Positions 10,454 through 20,258 of a stretch of DNA of 64,000 nt are shown here, piece after piece. Each line of letters opens with the position of its first letter. The stretch's first letter is position 1. A program made the position numbers and the translations under genes. A model generated the notes under the pieces. That model ran no database searches, had not been told where the DNA came from, and saw only the letters and a program-made list of their open reading frames with translations. This DNA is from Nigrospora sphaerica (taxonomy: Eukaryota > Ascomycota > Sordariomycetes > Amphisphaeriales > Apiosporaceae): assembly GCA_018287875.1 (NCBI GenBank), contig JAGVVL010000013.1, positions 2,418,001 through 2,482,000 of the forward strand, given 5' to 3'.

Positions 10454-13400
10454 AGCTTTCTCTCTTTCGCTGTATGTGTTTCGGTCACGCTGGCGGGGTG
10501 AAAGGGAAAGGGACCTGGTGTCGATGGCGGCGCTGGGTCGGCTTGTCGAGGGGTGTACTGGTCAGGGAGGGGGGTGATGGAGGGACCAGGGGGCTTTATT
10601 GACGGGGGCTCCTCTCAGTACCCGGAACGGATGACGAGCAGGGCGGGTCTCCACCGGTGGGATGGATGAGCTGCGGTGCCGTACCGTGGTTGAGTAGATA
10701 CGTCCCGTGGTCGTCGGTTCGCTGTGAGGCAACACCAACTGGAAACTGGAGGGAGATTGGATCGTGATGAGGCCAAGCGATGCAGAAGCAGGAAACAGAT
10801 TCTCGGTAAGAAGTATTTAAGTATGAAAATGAGGTATGTCTAGCAGCTGGTACGAGTAAGGTCGGGTTCCCACACGCTTTTAGGAGTCGGGTGGGCAGGC
10901 TGGAAATAAAGGGATGCCACTTCCCCCGGGGGTCCGCAGGATATACATGAGCTAGCGAAACAGCAGCCCGTATGGAGGCCGGCGCAGGTGGTGCGGCGGT
11001 GCCCCCGGATTGGACGCCGTTGGAAAGACTACGTAGGAGAGGGGACGCCATCATCGTCCCGCCCGGCAGTAGTAAAGACCGGGTTTGTACTAAGGATTTA
11101 TTATGTTCTCGTCGTGAGAAAATCCGGGTTGGAGGCCTGTGGATGGCCAGTCACAGGCAACAACTTTATGCAGTGCTGCTGCTCGCCAGTCTTCCAATGC
11201 GCGTGGCTGGTGGGGTTTCGTAGGGGAAAAGGGAGGCGACGACGCTGGCAGGTCGTGTACGACCTCAGAAATGCCTCGCCAATACCCGTGTACCTTGACG
11301 TCAACCGGCCCTAGACGTCATGGGCTCTCCCTCCCATCACACGCGACACACCTACCAATACTGCGCCAAGAAGTGTGCACCTAGCTCACCATACATGGAT
11401 TATAAAGTACGGAGTACAAGTCGGCGATCGTCTAACTTAATCATCCTGGCAGTTAGAGTCCGCGTAGAGAGGCGGGGTACATAGAGGCAGCCACTTCGAA
11501 CGGGAAACATCGCTCCATACCCAGGCAACCTAGCTAGGCGACTACAGGCGCGAAGTCGGTTCGAAAGCAACACGACTTTGTTCGGCTCTTGTCAGCTTGT
11601 TTCTTGGGGCGTCGAGGCGTGCGCCTACGTAACCTCAGGCTGGACTGCCGTCTTATGGCCTCTGGGCCGCTGGGCGGCTCCGCCTGTTTTTGTAGATCGA
11701 TCCCAAGATCCATTCTAACCCTAGACTAGTAGCACGGTGTAGTGACAATCACATGCTACTACTACTCCTGATTCGGGATCCCGCCATCCATATCCTCCTA
11801 CCGCACCACCGGCCAAGGCGTGGGAAACAACGAGTGCTTGATCGCCTGCTCTGCCAGTTCGAGCGATTCACCGACTAGGGTAATTACGTGCGCTGGACAG
11901 ACCGTCTGCGGCGTACATATGGAACATGCACGAATCTTTGTGGGACTGCGCTGCTGGGTAAAGTACTATTAGATTGCGCAGTTGGGACGACGCACCAAGG
12001 AGGACCCTGGGCGCATCGGCATCAGCGGGCGGCTGCTGGCGGTGGATGCAATAAGACATTTTAGAGGTGCCTACTTCTTATTAAGCAGCTGCAAGCTACC
12101 GCATCACCGCTTGTACAGGCGCAGGAGCTGCGCCAGGCACAGCCTGCAAAGCTGCGAGCTCGCAATCGTCCCGGATACCAGGGTCCTTGGTTCTATTTCA
12201 CCTTTGGGAGGGTACATTTGCATTTCGTACCTGTTCGCTGGTCCGGGCATGTATAATTCCTCGCTCTGGTGGTGTTAAAAATCGTACTGATACCCTGTTC
12301 CAAGCCAGCCAGCGCAGCTTCGTAGCCCACAACTGGCCAGGACTGCGTTTTGTAGCCCAGTATCGAATGCATGATATATCAAACGATTGAGATGCTTTTA
12401 TTCCCAGTATGAGGATTAAGGGGATGCCAGATTGAAGGGCAACACCCGCGGTGTCATATACGCAGCGACTTGGAAGGCAAAGAGAGGAATAATAGTCAAT
12501 ACAGCAAAGTAGATGGAGAAGCGAAGGGAGGAGAGGCCGTATAAACATCAAGTCCCGATGACAGAGGAAATATATCATACAAGGAAGAAGGGGGGGGAGT
12601 GTTCTCCGTAGAGAGTAGTATTCCAAAGATTGGGATGCGTACGCGGTTGCCAACAGCGGAGGTCCCCTTATTTCAGTGCGCAGACTCATTCATGAACTTG
12701 CCATGGAAGCCGGAACTTAGCCGCCGGATCGAATCCGCCACCTCTGATAGGCGTTGTTACCCAGTAGATGAGCCCCCAAGGCGAAGACGTACTGTCCGCA
12801 AGACCATCCGACCCACTGTTGGTCTTGACTGAAGGTGATATGAAGGCCGATTGATAGGCATCATCTAGGCAACTACTCTCGGCTCCATGGTTTTCCCGGC
12901 TGCCTTGGGAGCATTGCCCGTTTGCGTCCAGGGATGGGAGGCCGTCTTTGGGTGCCTCGCTCCGTAGGGAGTGAGCAAAGTACCCGTGGGATGATGATCC
13001 AGGTACTGGACACTGAGAAGGTTGCTGTAGTTAATGCTTAGTGACTCCTCCGCAGTTTTGATTAGCGTCTGTGCCGCTATTTACCGGTCATTTGGTATCG
13101 TGTATTTTATGTAGTATCGTGCATTTTATGTAGGCAGGAGGACTGGAACAGGTACGTACAGAATTCGAATTTATGCCTGCGACGATCACACTGGATAGTG
13201 TCAAAAGCGAACGGGTGCGATAATTTAGCGGCTTCCGTGGTATGTATCAAGATTCGAAAGCCTGGGATTATCTGTAATAAGAGAACGATACGTATGCCCA
13301 TGTTCGTTACTTTATTCACAGTGATCCCCGTGATTCCAAAACCTCACAGTAACGTGATGTTTGAGATGGTATACGTGTATTCCACCGCATCCGTGTATCA

Positions 13401-14148
13401 GCCCCTTGACGCCCGCTCCGCTTCGCACATAGACAGCTTTAAACTGCAACCGAAAGTACCTCTCTAGTTCCATGTCTTCGTTGGGAACAACAGCTGTCAA
13501 TACGATCATACACTTGGATACTGCTATGTGGTCTGAGTCCGTCGTACCAGCAAAAAACCAACCTGCCGCCCCATGGGGCACCTGGTGGCAATAGTGGTAT
13601 TGTCCCAGGCCCCAACCCACGTCATACACACCCATCTCCGCTGGTTCATCGGGCACTCGACTCTGGTTGTACCCCTAGACTAGCAAGCCCGCCGAGGAAG
13701 CGCCCGGTCTGTGGCTAGAGAGATATAAAGAATGACGATACAACGTGCCCAGTCACTTGAAGAGCAAAAGTATTGAGAAGAGCGGCCAAATAAAGATTCA
13801 CCGAGGGTTTATTGCAGCTATCCCAGGATATATTTTCCTTTGGCATTGGGAGTGTACTCGCCATCGAGATCTTGGTGCAGCATCCTGATAGTCAAGATAG
13901 GCCCAGTGCGTGGACAAAATGACCGCAAGGAACAATAAGAATACTGGCGCTACGAAGGAGCTGTTGGTAACTCCTGTGGGTTATGAAGTCTAGGCCCGTA
14001 CGAGACGCCACGTCGCAGGCGATGTCATGGAGAGGGGGCCTACATATACGACCTGCCTCGTACCAGCAAAAAGCTCGGCAAGAATGGATGGTAAAAAGAC
14101 TGGTAGACCAAGAGCTGTGGACAGCTCCTCTAGGCTGTGAGGGACCTA
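10454..14148. other. Gene-poor intergenic, 3.7 kb
   Basis: No frame shows recognisable protein homology, and the stop-codon density is high in all six frames. A tandem pair of 19-bp units lies at 13095-13132. The first few hundred bases are presumably the promoter of the oxysterol-binding gene, including C/T-rich sequence on its strand. Confidence 0.45.
13095..13132. repeat. Two tandem 19-bp units
   Basis: Two adjacent copies of GTATCGTGTATTTTATGTA, differing at one base (T to C at the eighth position of copy two). AT-rich, in a gene-poor stretch; no function inferred. Confidence 0.7.
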
Positions 14149-14262
14149 GGTCAATGCGAGATTCGAACTCACGTCTCAGGAAATTATCGTGAGGAGGCTC
14201 CTAAAGTAAAGGACCTCTTCTCCTTCAAAATCCTACGTGCTAACCAACTACACTAATCGACC
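14149..14262 (-). tRNA. tRNA-Gln (anticodon UUG) with intron
   Basis: On the minus strand a cloverleaf can be folded by eye. The acceptor pairs GGTCGAT with ATTGACC (one G-T). The D arm is GTGT/GCAC around AGTTGGTTA. The anticodon stem TAGGA pairs with TCCTG and the loop reads TT-TTG-A. A roughly 42-nt intron interrupts after position 37, the canonical tRNA intron site. The T arm is GTGAG-TTCGAAT-CTCGC. Anticodon TTG reads Gln CAA codons, and the GGTC..GACC acceptor with GGATTTTGAA resembles fungal tRNA-Gln. A run of five Ts about 55 nt past the 3' end could be the Pol III terminator. Wobble pairs are tolerable but leave some chance of a decayed copy. Confidence 0.78.
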
Positions 14263-15407
14263 AATGACACTCGGTGTTGTTATTGAGAATCAACATCGCG
14301 AATAGCGCTTACCGCCTCTCGCGGAGCATCGTCGATCGTCGAAGGGCATGGAGGGCGGGTTGCTTAAGCCGCATGAGAGAGCAAGTAGTTGGGATAGCGA
14401 CGAGCTCGTGGCTGGGCGAAAAGGCTTGAACATGAGTCCACTGCATCTATCGAGGGCTCCTGGATCAGCTTCCCGGGTGGCAGGTCGCAGCAGTTGTGGG
14501 AACGGAATGGCTGGATGGATCTCAAGAGCGAGCTGAAGGCCGTAACCGGGAGGTTTCCATAAACCCTCCATTTAACGGAGTATGGATTGATAGAGCACAC
14601 AGAAAGATATGAAGGCCCCCGGCGCTCCAGCCGCACAGACGTCCTGCAATCTCCGTTCACAGTTATTGAGGCTGGGCCAAAAGCTGTCAAGATCCCATGT
14701 CCATGTAAGTGCACCTAGGCATTGCGACGAGGTGTAACCCAGTGAGTTTTCGGTTACGTACATGATGTAAATCGACGGGTGTCTGCTTCACAGTCAATTG
14801 AAGGTGCCGAGCATCTCACTACATATATACTGGAAGCTAGGAATTCCCAGAGATGCAATGTTGCATTCATCATGGCCGATAGTGGACAAGAGGCCAAAAC
14901 GGAACCTTGTCAGATATAGAAGCGGAAGTACGGGATCTCCGGTGGTGTACAGTTGCGAACAGCTGGGCTAGCGATAAGAGCTGGGAAGCTGCGATAAGGC
15001 ATAATGACGCAGAGTGTCGATGTCCGACGCGTGGGAGTCGAGGCTGAGTGCTATTAAGCTCCGAAATAACCTCCCCATTGGGAGGGCCGCTGACGACGCC
15101 TAGAGGCCAATACCGACTTCGTCATTTTGCGATTCAACCGCCGTCCCCTGCGAGCTGCAGTAAACCGAAGCCCAGGCTACCACGGCGGCGCTCCCGACAT
15201 GGTGCAGTCCGATTCGGCTTCTTGGCGACAGGCGGCAACTTGACACCTGCAGGGTCTGGGCCGACCTGTGCCTGTCCCGCATAGCGAAGGCCCGACCGAA
15301 CATCCCGCTTCTTCCGGTCAAACGACTCCCAGCTCCCCCGACCGCGCCATCTTTGCCCGTTGAATCCTTTTTTCCTAGCAACAGGCCGTCGCCCCACAGC
15401 CGTCATC
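14263..15407. other. Intergenic between tRNA-Gln and the arrestin gene
   Basis: No coding signal recognised. The last 100-200 bases should be the promoter and leader of the arrestin-domain gene. Confidence 0.45.
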
Positions 15408-16937
15408 ATGTCGATACGAATAGCCCTCGACAACCCGCCCGAGTTCTTCACGAACCTCGACTTCATCACCGGCCGCGTTATCCTGGGCCTCAGCAGACCC
15501 GAGAATGTCGGGAGCATCGTGGTTAAGCTGGAAGGGGAGGCCCAGACGGCCCTGTCCATGCCGGACATGGTCGGCCAGCGCCCGTCAGCCTATCACGCGG
15601 GGGGCGGCAACGTTGTCACCGAGAACCACAAGCTGCTCTACATGATGCAGCAAGTCTACCCCGACGCGACCACGCCCTCGTCCTCCATGGGGGGCATGTC
15701 GGGTGTCTTGTACCCTGGCAGCAACGAGTTCCCTTTCCGCTTCAAGATCCCTCTCAACAACATATGCTGGAACCCGCAGGCCATGGCGTCCCTGAACGGT
15801 ATTGCTGGGGTGGGCTCGGCCAACGTGGGCCTCTTCGGCTTTGGGGGCTTCCGCACCATGGATGGGACGAAACAGCTGATGCTGCAACATGTCAAGTCTA
15901 CACTGCCGCCATCCTTTACCGGCTTCCCGCGCGAGGCAGAGATTCGGTACTACCTCAAAGTAACAGTCCAGCGACCCGGTCTCTTTAAAGAGAACTGGCG
16001 CTACCAGATCGGTCTGAAGTTTCTCCCGGTGGAACCTCCACGGCCCCCTCGGACCAGCCAGGAGGCATTCGCACGCCGGCCTTTCACTTTCAAGCCCAGG
16101 GCACCAGCCTTGCATAAGAAGAAGAGCTCCTTCTTCGGCTCAAACCCTTTCCAGTCCGGTGCAAATGAGCCTCCGCCAAACCCGCCGTCCCTCGAGATCT
16201 CGGCCCGTCTCCCCTTCCCGACCCTCATTACTTGCAACCAGCCTATCCCACTGCGTCTGATTTCCAGGAAACTGCAATCGACTAGTGAGCAGGTGTACAT
16301 GGTAGCCCTCGACATCGTTCTCGTAGGATACACCAACGTGCGTGTTCAAGGCCTGCAAAACACCGAAGTGACGCGTTGGATCATCAGTACAGCAAATAAC
16401 CTGTCCATCGCTCTGGGCTCGCCTGAGGACCCAGTGGACAAGGAATTCGTGGTTCCGGATGCGCTATGGTCCGAAAGATGCTTGCCCAATACGGTCTCGC
16501 CCTCGTTCACCGCCTGCAACATCTCTCGTCGCTACGAAATAGAACTCAAGATTGGCCTCAGCTGGGGGCTCCCCTCAAAGAAAGGTCCCGAACCACAAGT
16601 GCTCTTTCTGCCCCTCAAGCTCTCCAAAGTCGATGTTATGTCTGGCATCACCCCGCCAGCTCAATTGGTCAACGCTACGGCCGCGCGGCCGCGGCCGCCT
16701 CCGTTGCCACCACGACAGAACACGTCGGCCACGCCTACAGAGCCACCCAGCGATCCGCTGTACCCGCCGCAACTAGGACCTAACAATGTCCCCCTTGACG
16801 ACGACGCGCCCCCGAGCTACGACGAAGCCATGGCTCAGGATATCACGGTGCCCCAGGAACGTCCTGCCTACAGCGGTGTCACGGCCGAGAACGACCCCAG
16901 TTCCATGCCGCCACCGGAGAAGTCGGGCCAGCATTGA
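15408..16937 (+). CDS. Alpha-arrestin (arrestin-related trafficking adaptor)
   Basis: Intronless, 509 aa. Alpha-arrestins recruit the ubiquitin ligase Rsp5 to plasma-membrane transporters and so trigger endocytosis. The N-terminal arrestin fold begins MSIRIALDNPPEFFTN and continues through FITGRVILGL and VVKLEGEAQT. A long Gly/Ser loop is followed by YPGSNEFPFRFKIP, a typical arrestin-N strand. The C-domain includes ISARLPFPTLITCNQPIPLRL and RYEIELKIGLSWG. The tail is proline-rich and carries PPSYDEAM, a PPxY WW-binding motif that would dock Rsp5. The ATG at 15408 sits at the expected arrestin N-terminus; the open frame runs upstream to 15360 without a better start. Which transporter it targets is unknown. 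Confidence 0.92.
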   Translation: MSIRIALDNPPEFFTNLDFITGRVILGLSRPENVGSIVVKLEGEAQTALSMPDMVGQRPSAYHAGGGNVVTENHKLLYMMQQVYPDATTPSSSMGGMSGVLYPGSNEFPFRFKIPLNNICWNPQAMASLNGIAGVGSANVGLFGFGGFRTMDGTKQLMLQHVKSTLPPSFTGFPREAEIRYYLKVTVQRPGLFKENWRYQIGLKFLPVEPPRPPRTSQEAFARRPFTFKPRAPALHKKKSSFFGSNPFQSGANEPPPNPPSLEISARLPFPTLITCNQPIPLRLISRKLQSTSEQVYMVALDIVLVGYTNVRVQGLQNTEVTRWIISTANNLSIALGSPEDPVDKEFVVPDALWSERCLPNTVSPSFTACNISRRYEIELKIGLSWGLPSKKGPEPQVLFLPLKLSKVDVMSGITPPAQLVNATAARPRPPPLPPRQNTSATPTEPPSDPLYPPQLGPNNVPLDDDAPPSYDEAMAQDITVPQERPAYSGVTAENDPSSMPPPEKSGQH

Positions 16938-17430
16938 CAGCAGGTCGATCGTTGAATACTGACCGAGCGTCTGATGTGACAATTGCATGTCACACCGGAA
17001 TGAGAGGCGTTGGCGGACACTTTGGTTACAGGCTTGTTAATGATTCGAGACGGATGATACCCTCACGGCCTTCGTTTTCCACTAATCTCATTTGACGGGG
17101 TCTTTTCTTCCCGTGTTTCACTCTATGATTACTGGGATTCGGCTGCTATAAAACCACCGTGTCCTAAACCTCAGCATTCAGCGGTTCTATTCCGGTATAA
17201 CTGTCCCTCGCGCTGTGTAAGGAGGGGCCAGCAGTTTTGTCTTCCGTAACCCATTTTCTGGCGTGGACTCGCCTGGGCCTTATGGCAAACCGAGGGTGCC
17301 ATGTTTAAAAACCCCCACTCTGCTGGAAAAAGTCTCGATGGCATTGTGTGGTCCCTTCACCATCCGCAGCAAGCCGCTCCGTATGAGCCCATCCCATGTC
17401 ATAGGAATGGCAAGGTATCGCCCCGTAGGC
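16938..17430. other. Convergent 3' intergenic
   Basis: About 490 bases, AT-richer than the flanking coding DNA, with no coding signal. Likely holds the arrestin 3' UTR. Confidence 0.45.
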
Positions 17431-17988
17431 TCACTTCGGGTTGTTCACGGGGGGTGGAACCGGCTTGGGCTTCGGGTGGTTCGTCGCCTCCTTCTCGCCT
17501 TTTTTCTTTGGCTTGTCCCCGGCGCTCTGGCTCTTCTTGGGGTCGTTCCAGCCACCGCGCCGAGTCGGGTCGTCGTCGCTGCCATCGGCGTACGCTTCTT
17601 CCCAGTAGCCCCGGTGGTCGCGCTCGTACTGCTCGGCATACGCTTCCTGCTCGTCGTTCCCGTCGCCCACGGCGACGATCGGGTCGGCCCGTTCCACAGC
17701 CGGCATCGCATGCTCGGACAGGGGCTTTTTTGCGCCGCGTGATTTGGGCGTAAAGACGGTTCGCTGACGTCGGTGGGTAAATGAAAGCGTCCCGCCTTTT
17801 TGTTTCTTGTCTTTGCTTGTCACGGGGAAGTCTTCACCTGGGGCTGGAGGATGGGGTTGGAAGACTTGGCCTCCCCAATGGTCACCGGCATACGTACCTA
17901 GGCACTTATACGGGAATAGAGCCTCCTCTGTCCACCGACATCGCTCTCTCCCCCCTTTTCTACTCATCGATGCTTTCAGCACAATCAT
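17431..17988 (-). CDS. Hypothetical acidic/basic low-complexity protein, model uncertain
   Basis: The longest minus-strand frame gives 185 aa. The C-terminal 110 residues look composition-biased like real coding: an acidic part with EQYERDHRGYWEEAYADG, then a Lys/Pro-rich tail ending KPKPVPPPVNNPK. The first part is less convincing. A possible intron, with a GTGAAG donor and an acceptor just before codons for RTVFTPKSRG (near 17767), suggests that the true gene starts with a different upstream exon. No domain is recognised. It could be a small membrane-linked protein whose hydrophobic exon I have not located, or a chance frame. Confidence 0.35.
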   Translation of the reverse strand: MIVLKASMSRKGGRERCRWTEEALFPYKCLGTYAGDHWGGQVFQPHPPAPGEDFPVTSKDKKQKGGTLSFTHRRQRTVFTPKSRGAKKPLSEHAMPAVERADPIVAVGDGNDEQEAYAEQYERDHRGYWEEAYADGSDDDPTRRGGWNDPKKSQSAGDKPKKKGEKEATNHPKPKPVPPPVNNPK

Positions 17989-18588
17989 TTCCGTTCCATA
18001 GGTGGGGGAGACTCAGCCCCTCGCGCGGCTTTTTGCCTGGCTGCCTCGCCGCAGCCTGCTCCAAATATGCCCGGCGATCTGCCTTGGCGTCTACCTTGGA
18101 TGTATCGCATCATTGGGTAGATCGCTAACTTGCCGAAGTACAAAGTCCAGCTGTGGAAAAAAAGCACATACGTATCAGCTGATTGCATGCATGTACCCCG
18201 CTTGAAGTCCTCCTTGCGGTATGCAGAAGCCATGTCTGCGGTGGCCAGTATCTAAGTATGTATGCCTACTCAAGTAGCTGGCCAACAAAATAAAGAAATT
18301 ACGTTTGGTACCACAGGAAAGGCATGCTGTTACTTTTTTCCTATCGTGGCCATCCCACTGACCACGACGGTATGTCACTTTCCATTCCATTTTTCCCTAG
18401 CCGGTAATGGCAATGCAGTTCGAAGGTGTTGTGATAGACTCAGCGGAGGAGAAGGGGTTGTCGAAAGAAGAAGTGGAGGCAAAGCCGTGGTAGGTAGGGT
18501 TGCTGCCAGCCGGGACAACGTATTTGACGATGGCAGCTAAAACACTTGGTTTAGGAAATACACGGGGTATAAGGATTTGGTATCCTAC
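17989..18588. other. Intergenic between divergent genes
   Basis: About 600 bases with no supported gene; it separates the doubtful minus-strand hypothetical from the plus-strand DUF6594 gene. Confidence 0.4.
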
Positions 18589-19601
18589 ATGGCATTGGAC
18601 CCCGACTTCTTTGCCGTCCGGAGGTTCGACCGGCTGCACACCCGCTCGATTCTGACACTTCAGGACCGACTGGTAGAATTGGAGAGCAGGTTGGATGATA
18701 TTGATAGGCGGTACAGCTCCCCCCGAGTGAAAGCTCATGGTGCGAATCCACCGGTCATTGTCGAATTGCCTCTTAAAGAGACGGGACCAGGGGTGTTACC
18801 AACAATCTCGAACGCGGTGGAAGAGCACACGGTACACCGAGACATCAACAATGGCACAGTGAGAGACGACATGCCACAACGAGCGTCGATCGTCGCTGAA
18901 ATCAGCCTCAATCTGGCTGAGTATCGTGTGTCCGGTCCGGCAGGGCGCCGCCAACGCGGGAACCCAAGCTCATACCATCGTGCAGACAAAGCCATCTTGA
19001 ACTACGCGGCGGTTCGATCCCTTGGGCCTGCCCCCCCGGCGCAATATCTTCAACATCAAGGCCTGGGTCGCGGAACATGCTGGAGCAATCATGGAAAACG
19101 AGGCCGCATTTGTACAGCACGATTACGAGCTCATATCAGTATCCCGCCCCAAGCCAGTCGCCCGCCAATGGTTTGAGCAACGCATTGTTTACTCGACACG
19201 CGCGGTCCTAGGCTTGTTCCAAAGGGCTCCCCACGCCCTCTCGGGCTGGCAAGGCACGCATCCGGTCTATTTGTTCGACGACGGCGCCGTGGACACTTCG
19301 GCCTCCGTGGCCATCTTCGCGATGGTCGTGGTTATGCTGATAACCCCCTTGTGGATACTCCAGAAGCTGCAAGCGATGCAGTCAAAGCTCGTAGTGGTTG
19401 CCATCTGCATCGTCTTGTGCCAGGCCTTTCTGACAGCGGCGACGCTGGGTCGGCCTTTTGAGAGGCTTGCCGCCACTGCTGGGTAGGTGAAGGGATATCG
19501 TCCAGGCATCGACCAGGCTTACTTCACAGCTATGAGCTAACGGTAGTTTCAAAAGATATTCCGCAGTTCTTACGGTGTTCCTCCAGGTTGGAAATGTATA
19601 G
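18589..19601 (+). CDS. DUF6594 membrane protein, interrupted by a frameshift
   Basis: Fungal DUF6594-like protein of unknown function. The N-terminus has FFAVRRFDRLHTRSILTLQD then a coiled-coil-like LVELESRLDDIDRR. The centre has KAILNYAAVRSLGPAP followed by RRNIFNIKAWVAEHAGA. The C-terminus has two hydrophobic segments (ASVAIFAMVVVMLI and LVVVAICIVLC), then RPFERLAATAG and YSAVLTVFLQVGNV. Proposed structure: an intron at 18926-18985, a required one-base frame change in a run of seven Cs (19031-19037), an intron at 19483-19555 and the stop at 19599-19601. With six Cs the protein reads LGPAPRRNIFN without a break. The intact splice sites and the single homopolymer indel leave open a sequencing error, an allelic null or an early pseudogene. 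Confidence 0.7.
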
Positions 19602-20258
19602 AATGTCTCATTCATGCCTCCGCCTACTTGATCAGCCGGTTACTCGTCCAGCTCTGGTTCCTGTATAGAAGCCCTTGGTAAGCTGTTGGGTCATGTCTAG
19701 GTCACACCGAAAACCACCAAATTATGACTTCTGCGGGAGGTGCGGAAATGTACGGTAGAGTGCTGCACTCCAGAATAAACAGGACCAACGTGATACGATA
19801 CGCCGGGGGTACCAGTGTAATGTTCTACGGCACGTGCGCCGGCTCTATGTCCGCAGCATCGCACTGCAGCAGATAACTAAATGGACCGCGCCTGCTACAT
19901 CTCCTTTTTCCTGACCGTACATCAGCTCTAATACAACGGTTATGTTCCGTCCTTCTGGGCAGACCTGTGAAGCTTACTTTCCCCCTGCCACTTGTTAGAC
20001 CATGATTTTGCAACTCATGAAGCGGGAAACGCATAGTTGGGGTGTATGGGGTTTAGCTAATGGGCATGATCCTTCAGCTGCACATATGGTTGTCCAGGAG
20101 CGGCAGGCGTCACACCGGTAAGCACACAAGACACGTGACACGGGGAGAAGTAGCTCTTCCAACTTGCATTATCACAGCTCAATCCCCGCCAGCCTCACCG
20201 AAGTCCGGGCTTCTTGACCCATGCTTGGAATCCTGTCCTTCTGGGTGCTACATCTGCC
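19602..20258. other. Intergenic between the DUF6594 and caspase-like genes
   Basis: About 650 bases with no coding signal. It contains the presumed promoter of the caspase-like gene. Confidence 0.4.

Noticed and set aside
10454..15407. Possible RIP-mutated transposon in the gene-poor stretch
   Set aside because: No terminal repeats, no transposase or reverse-transcriptase fragments, and no evident extreme AT bias; a RIP index computation would be needed to revive this.
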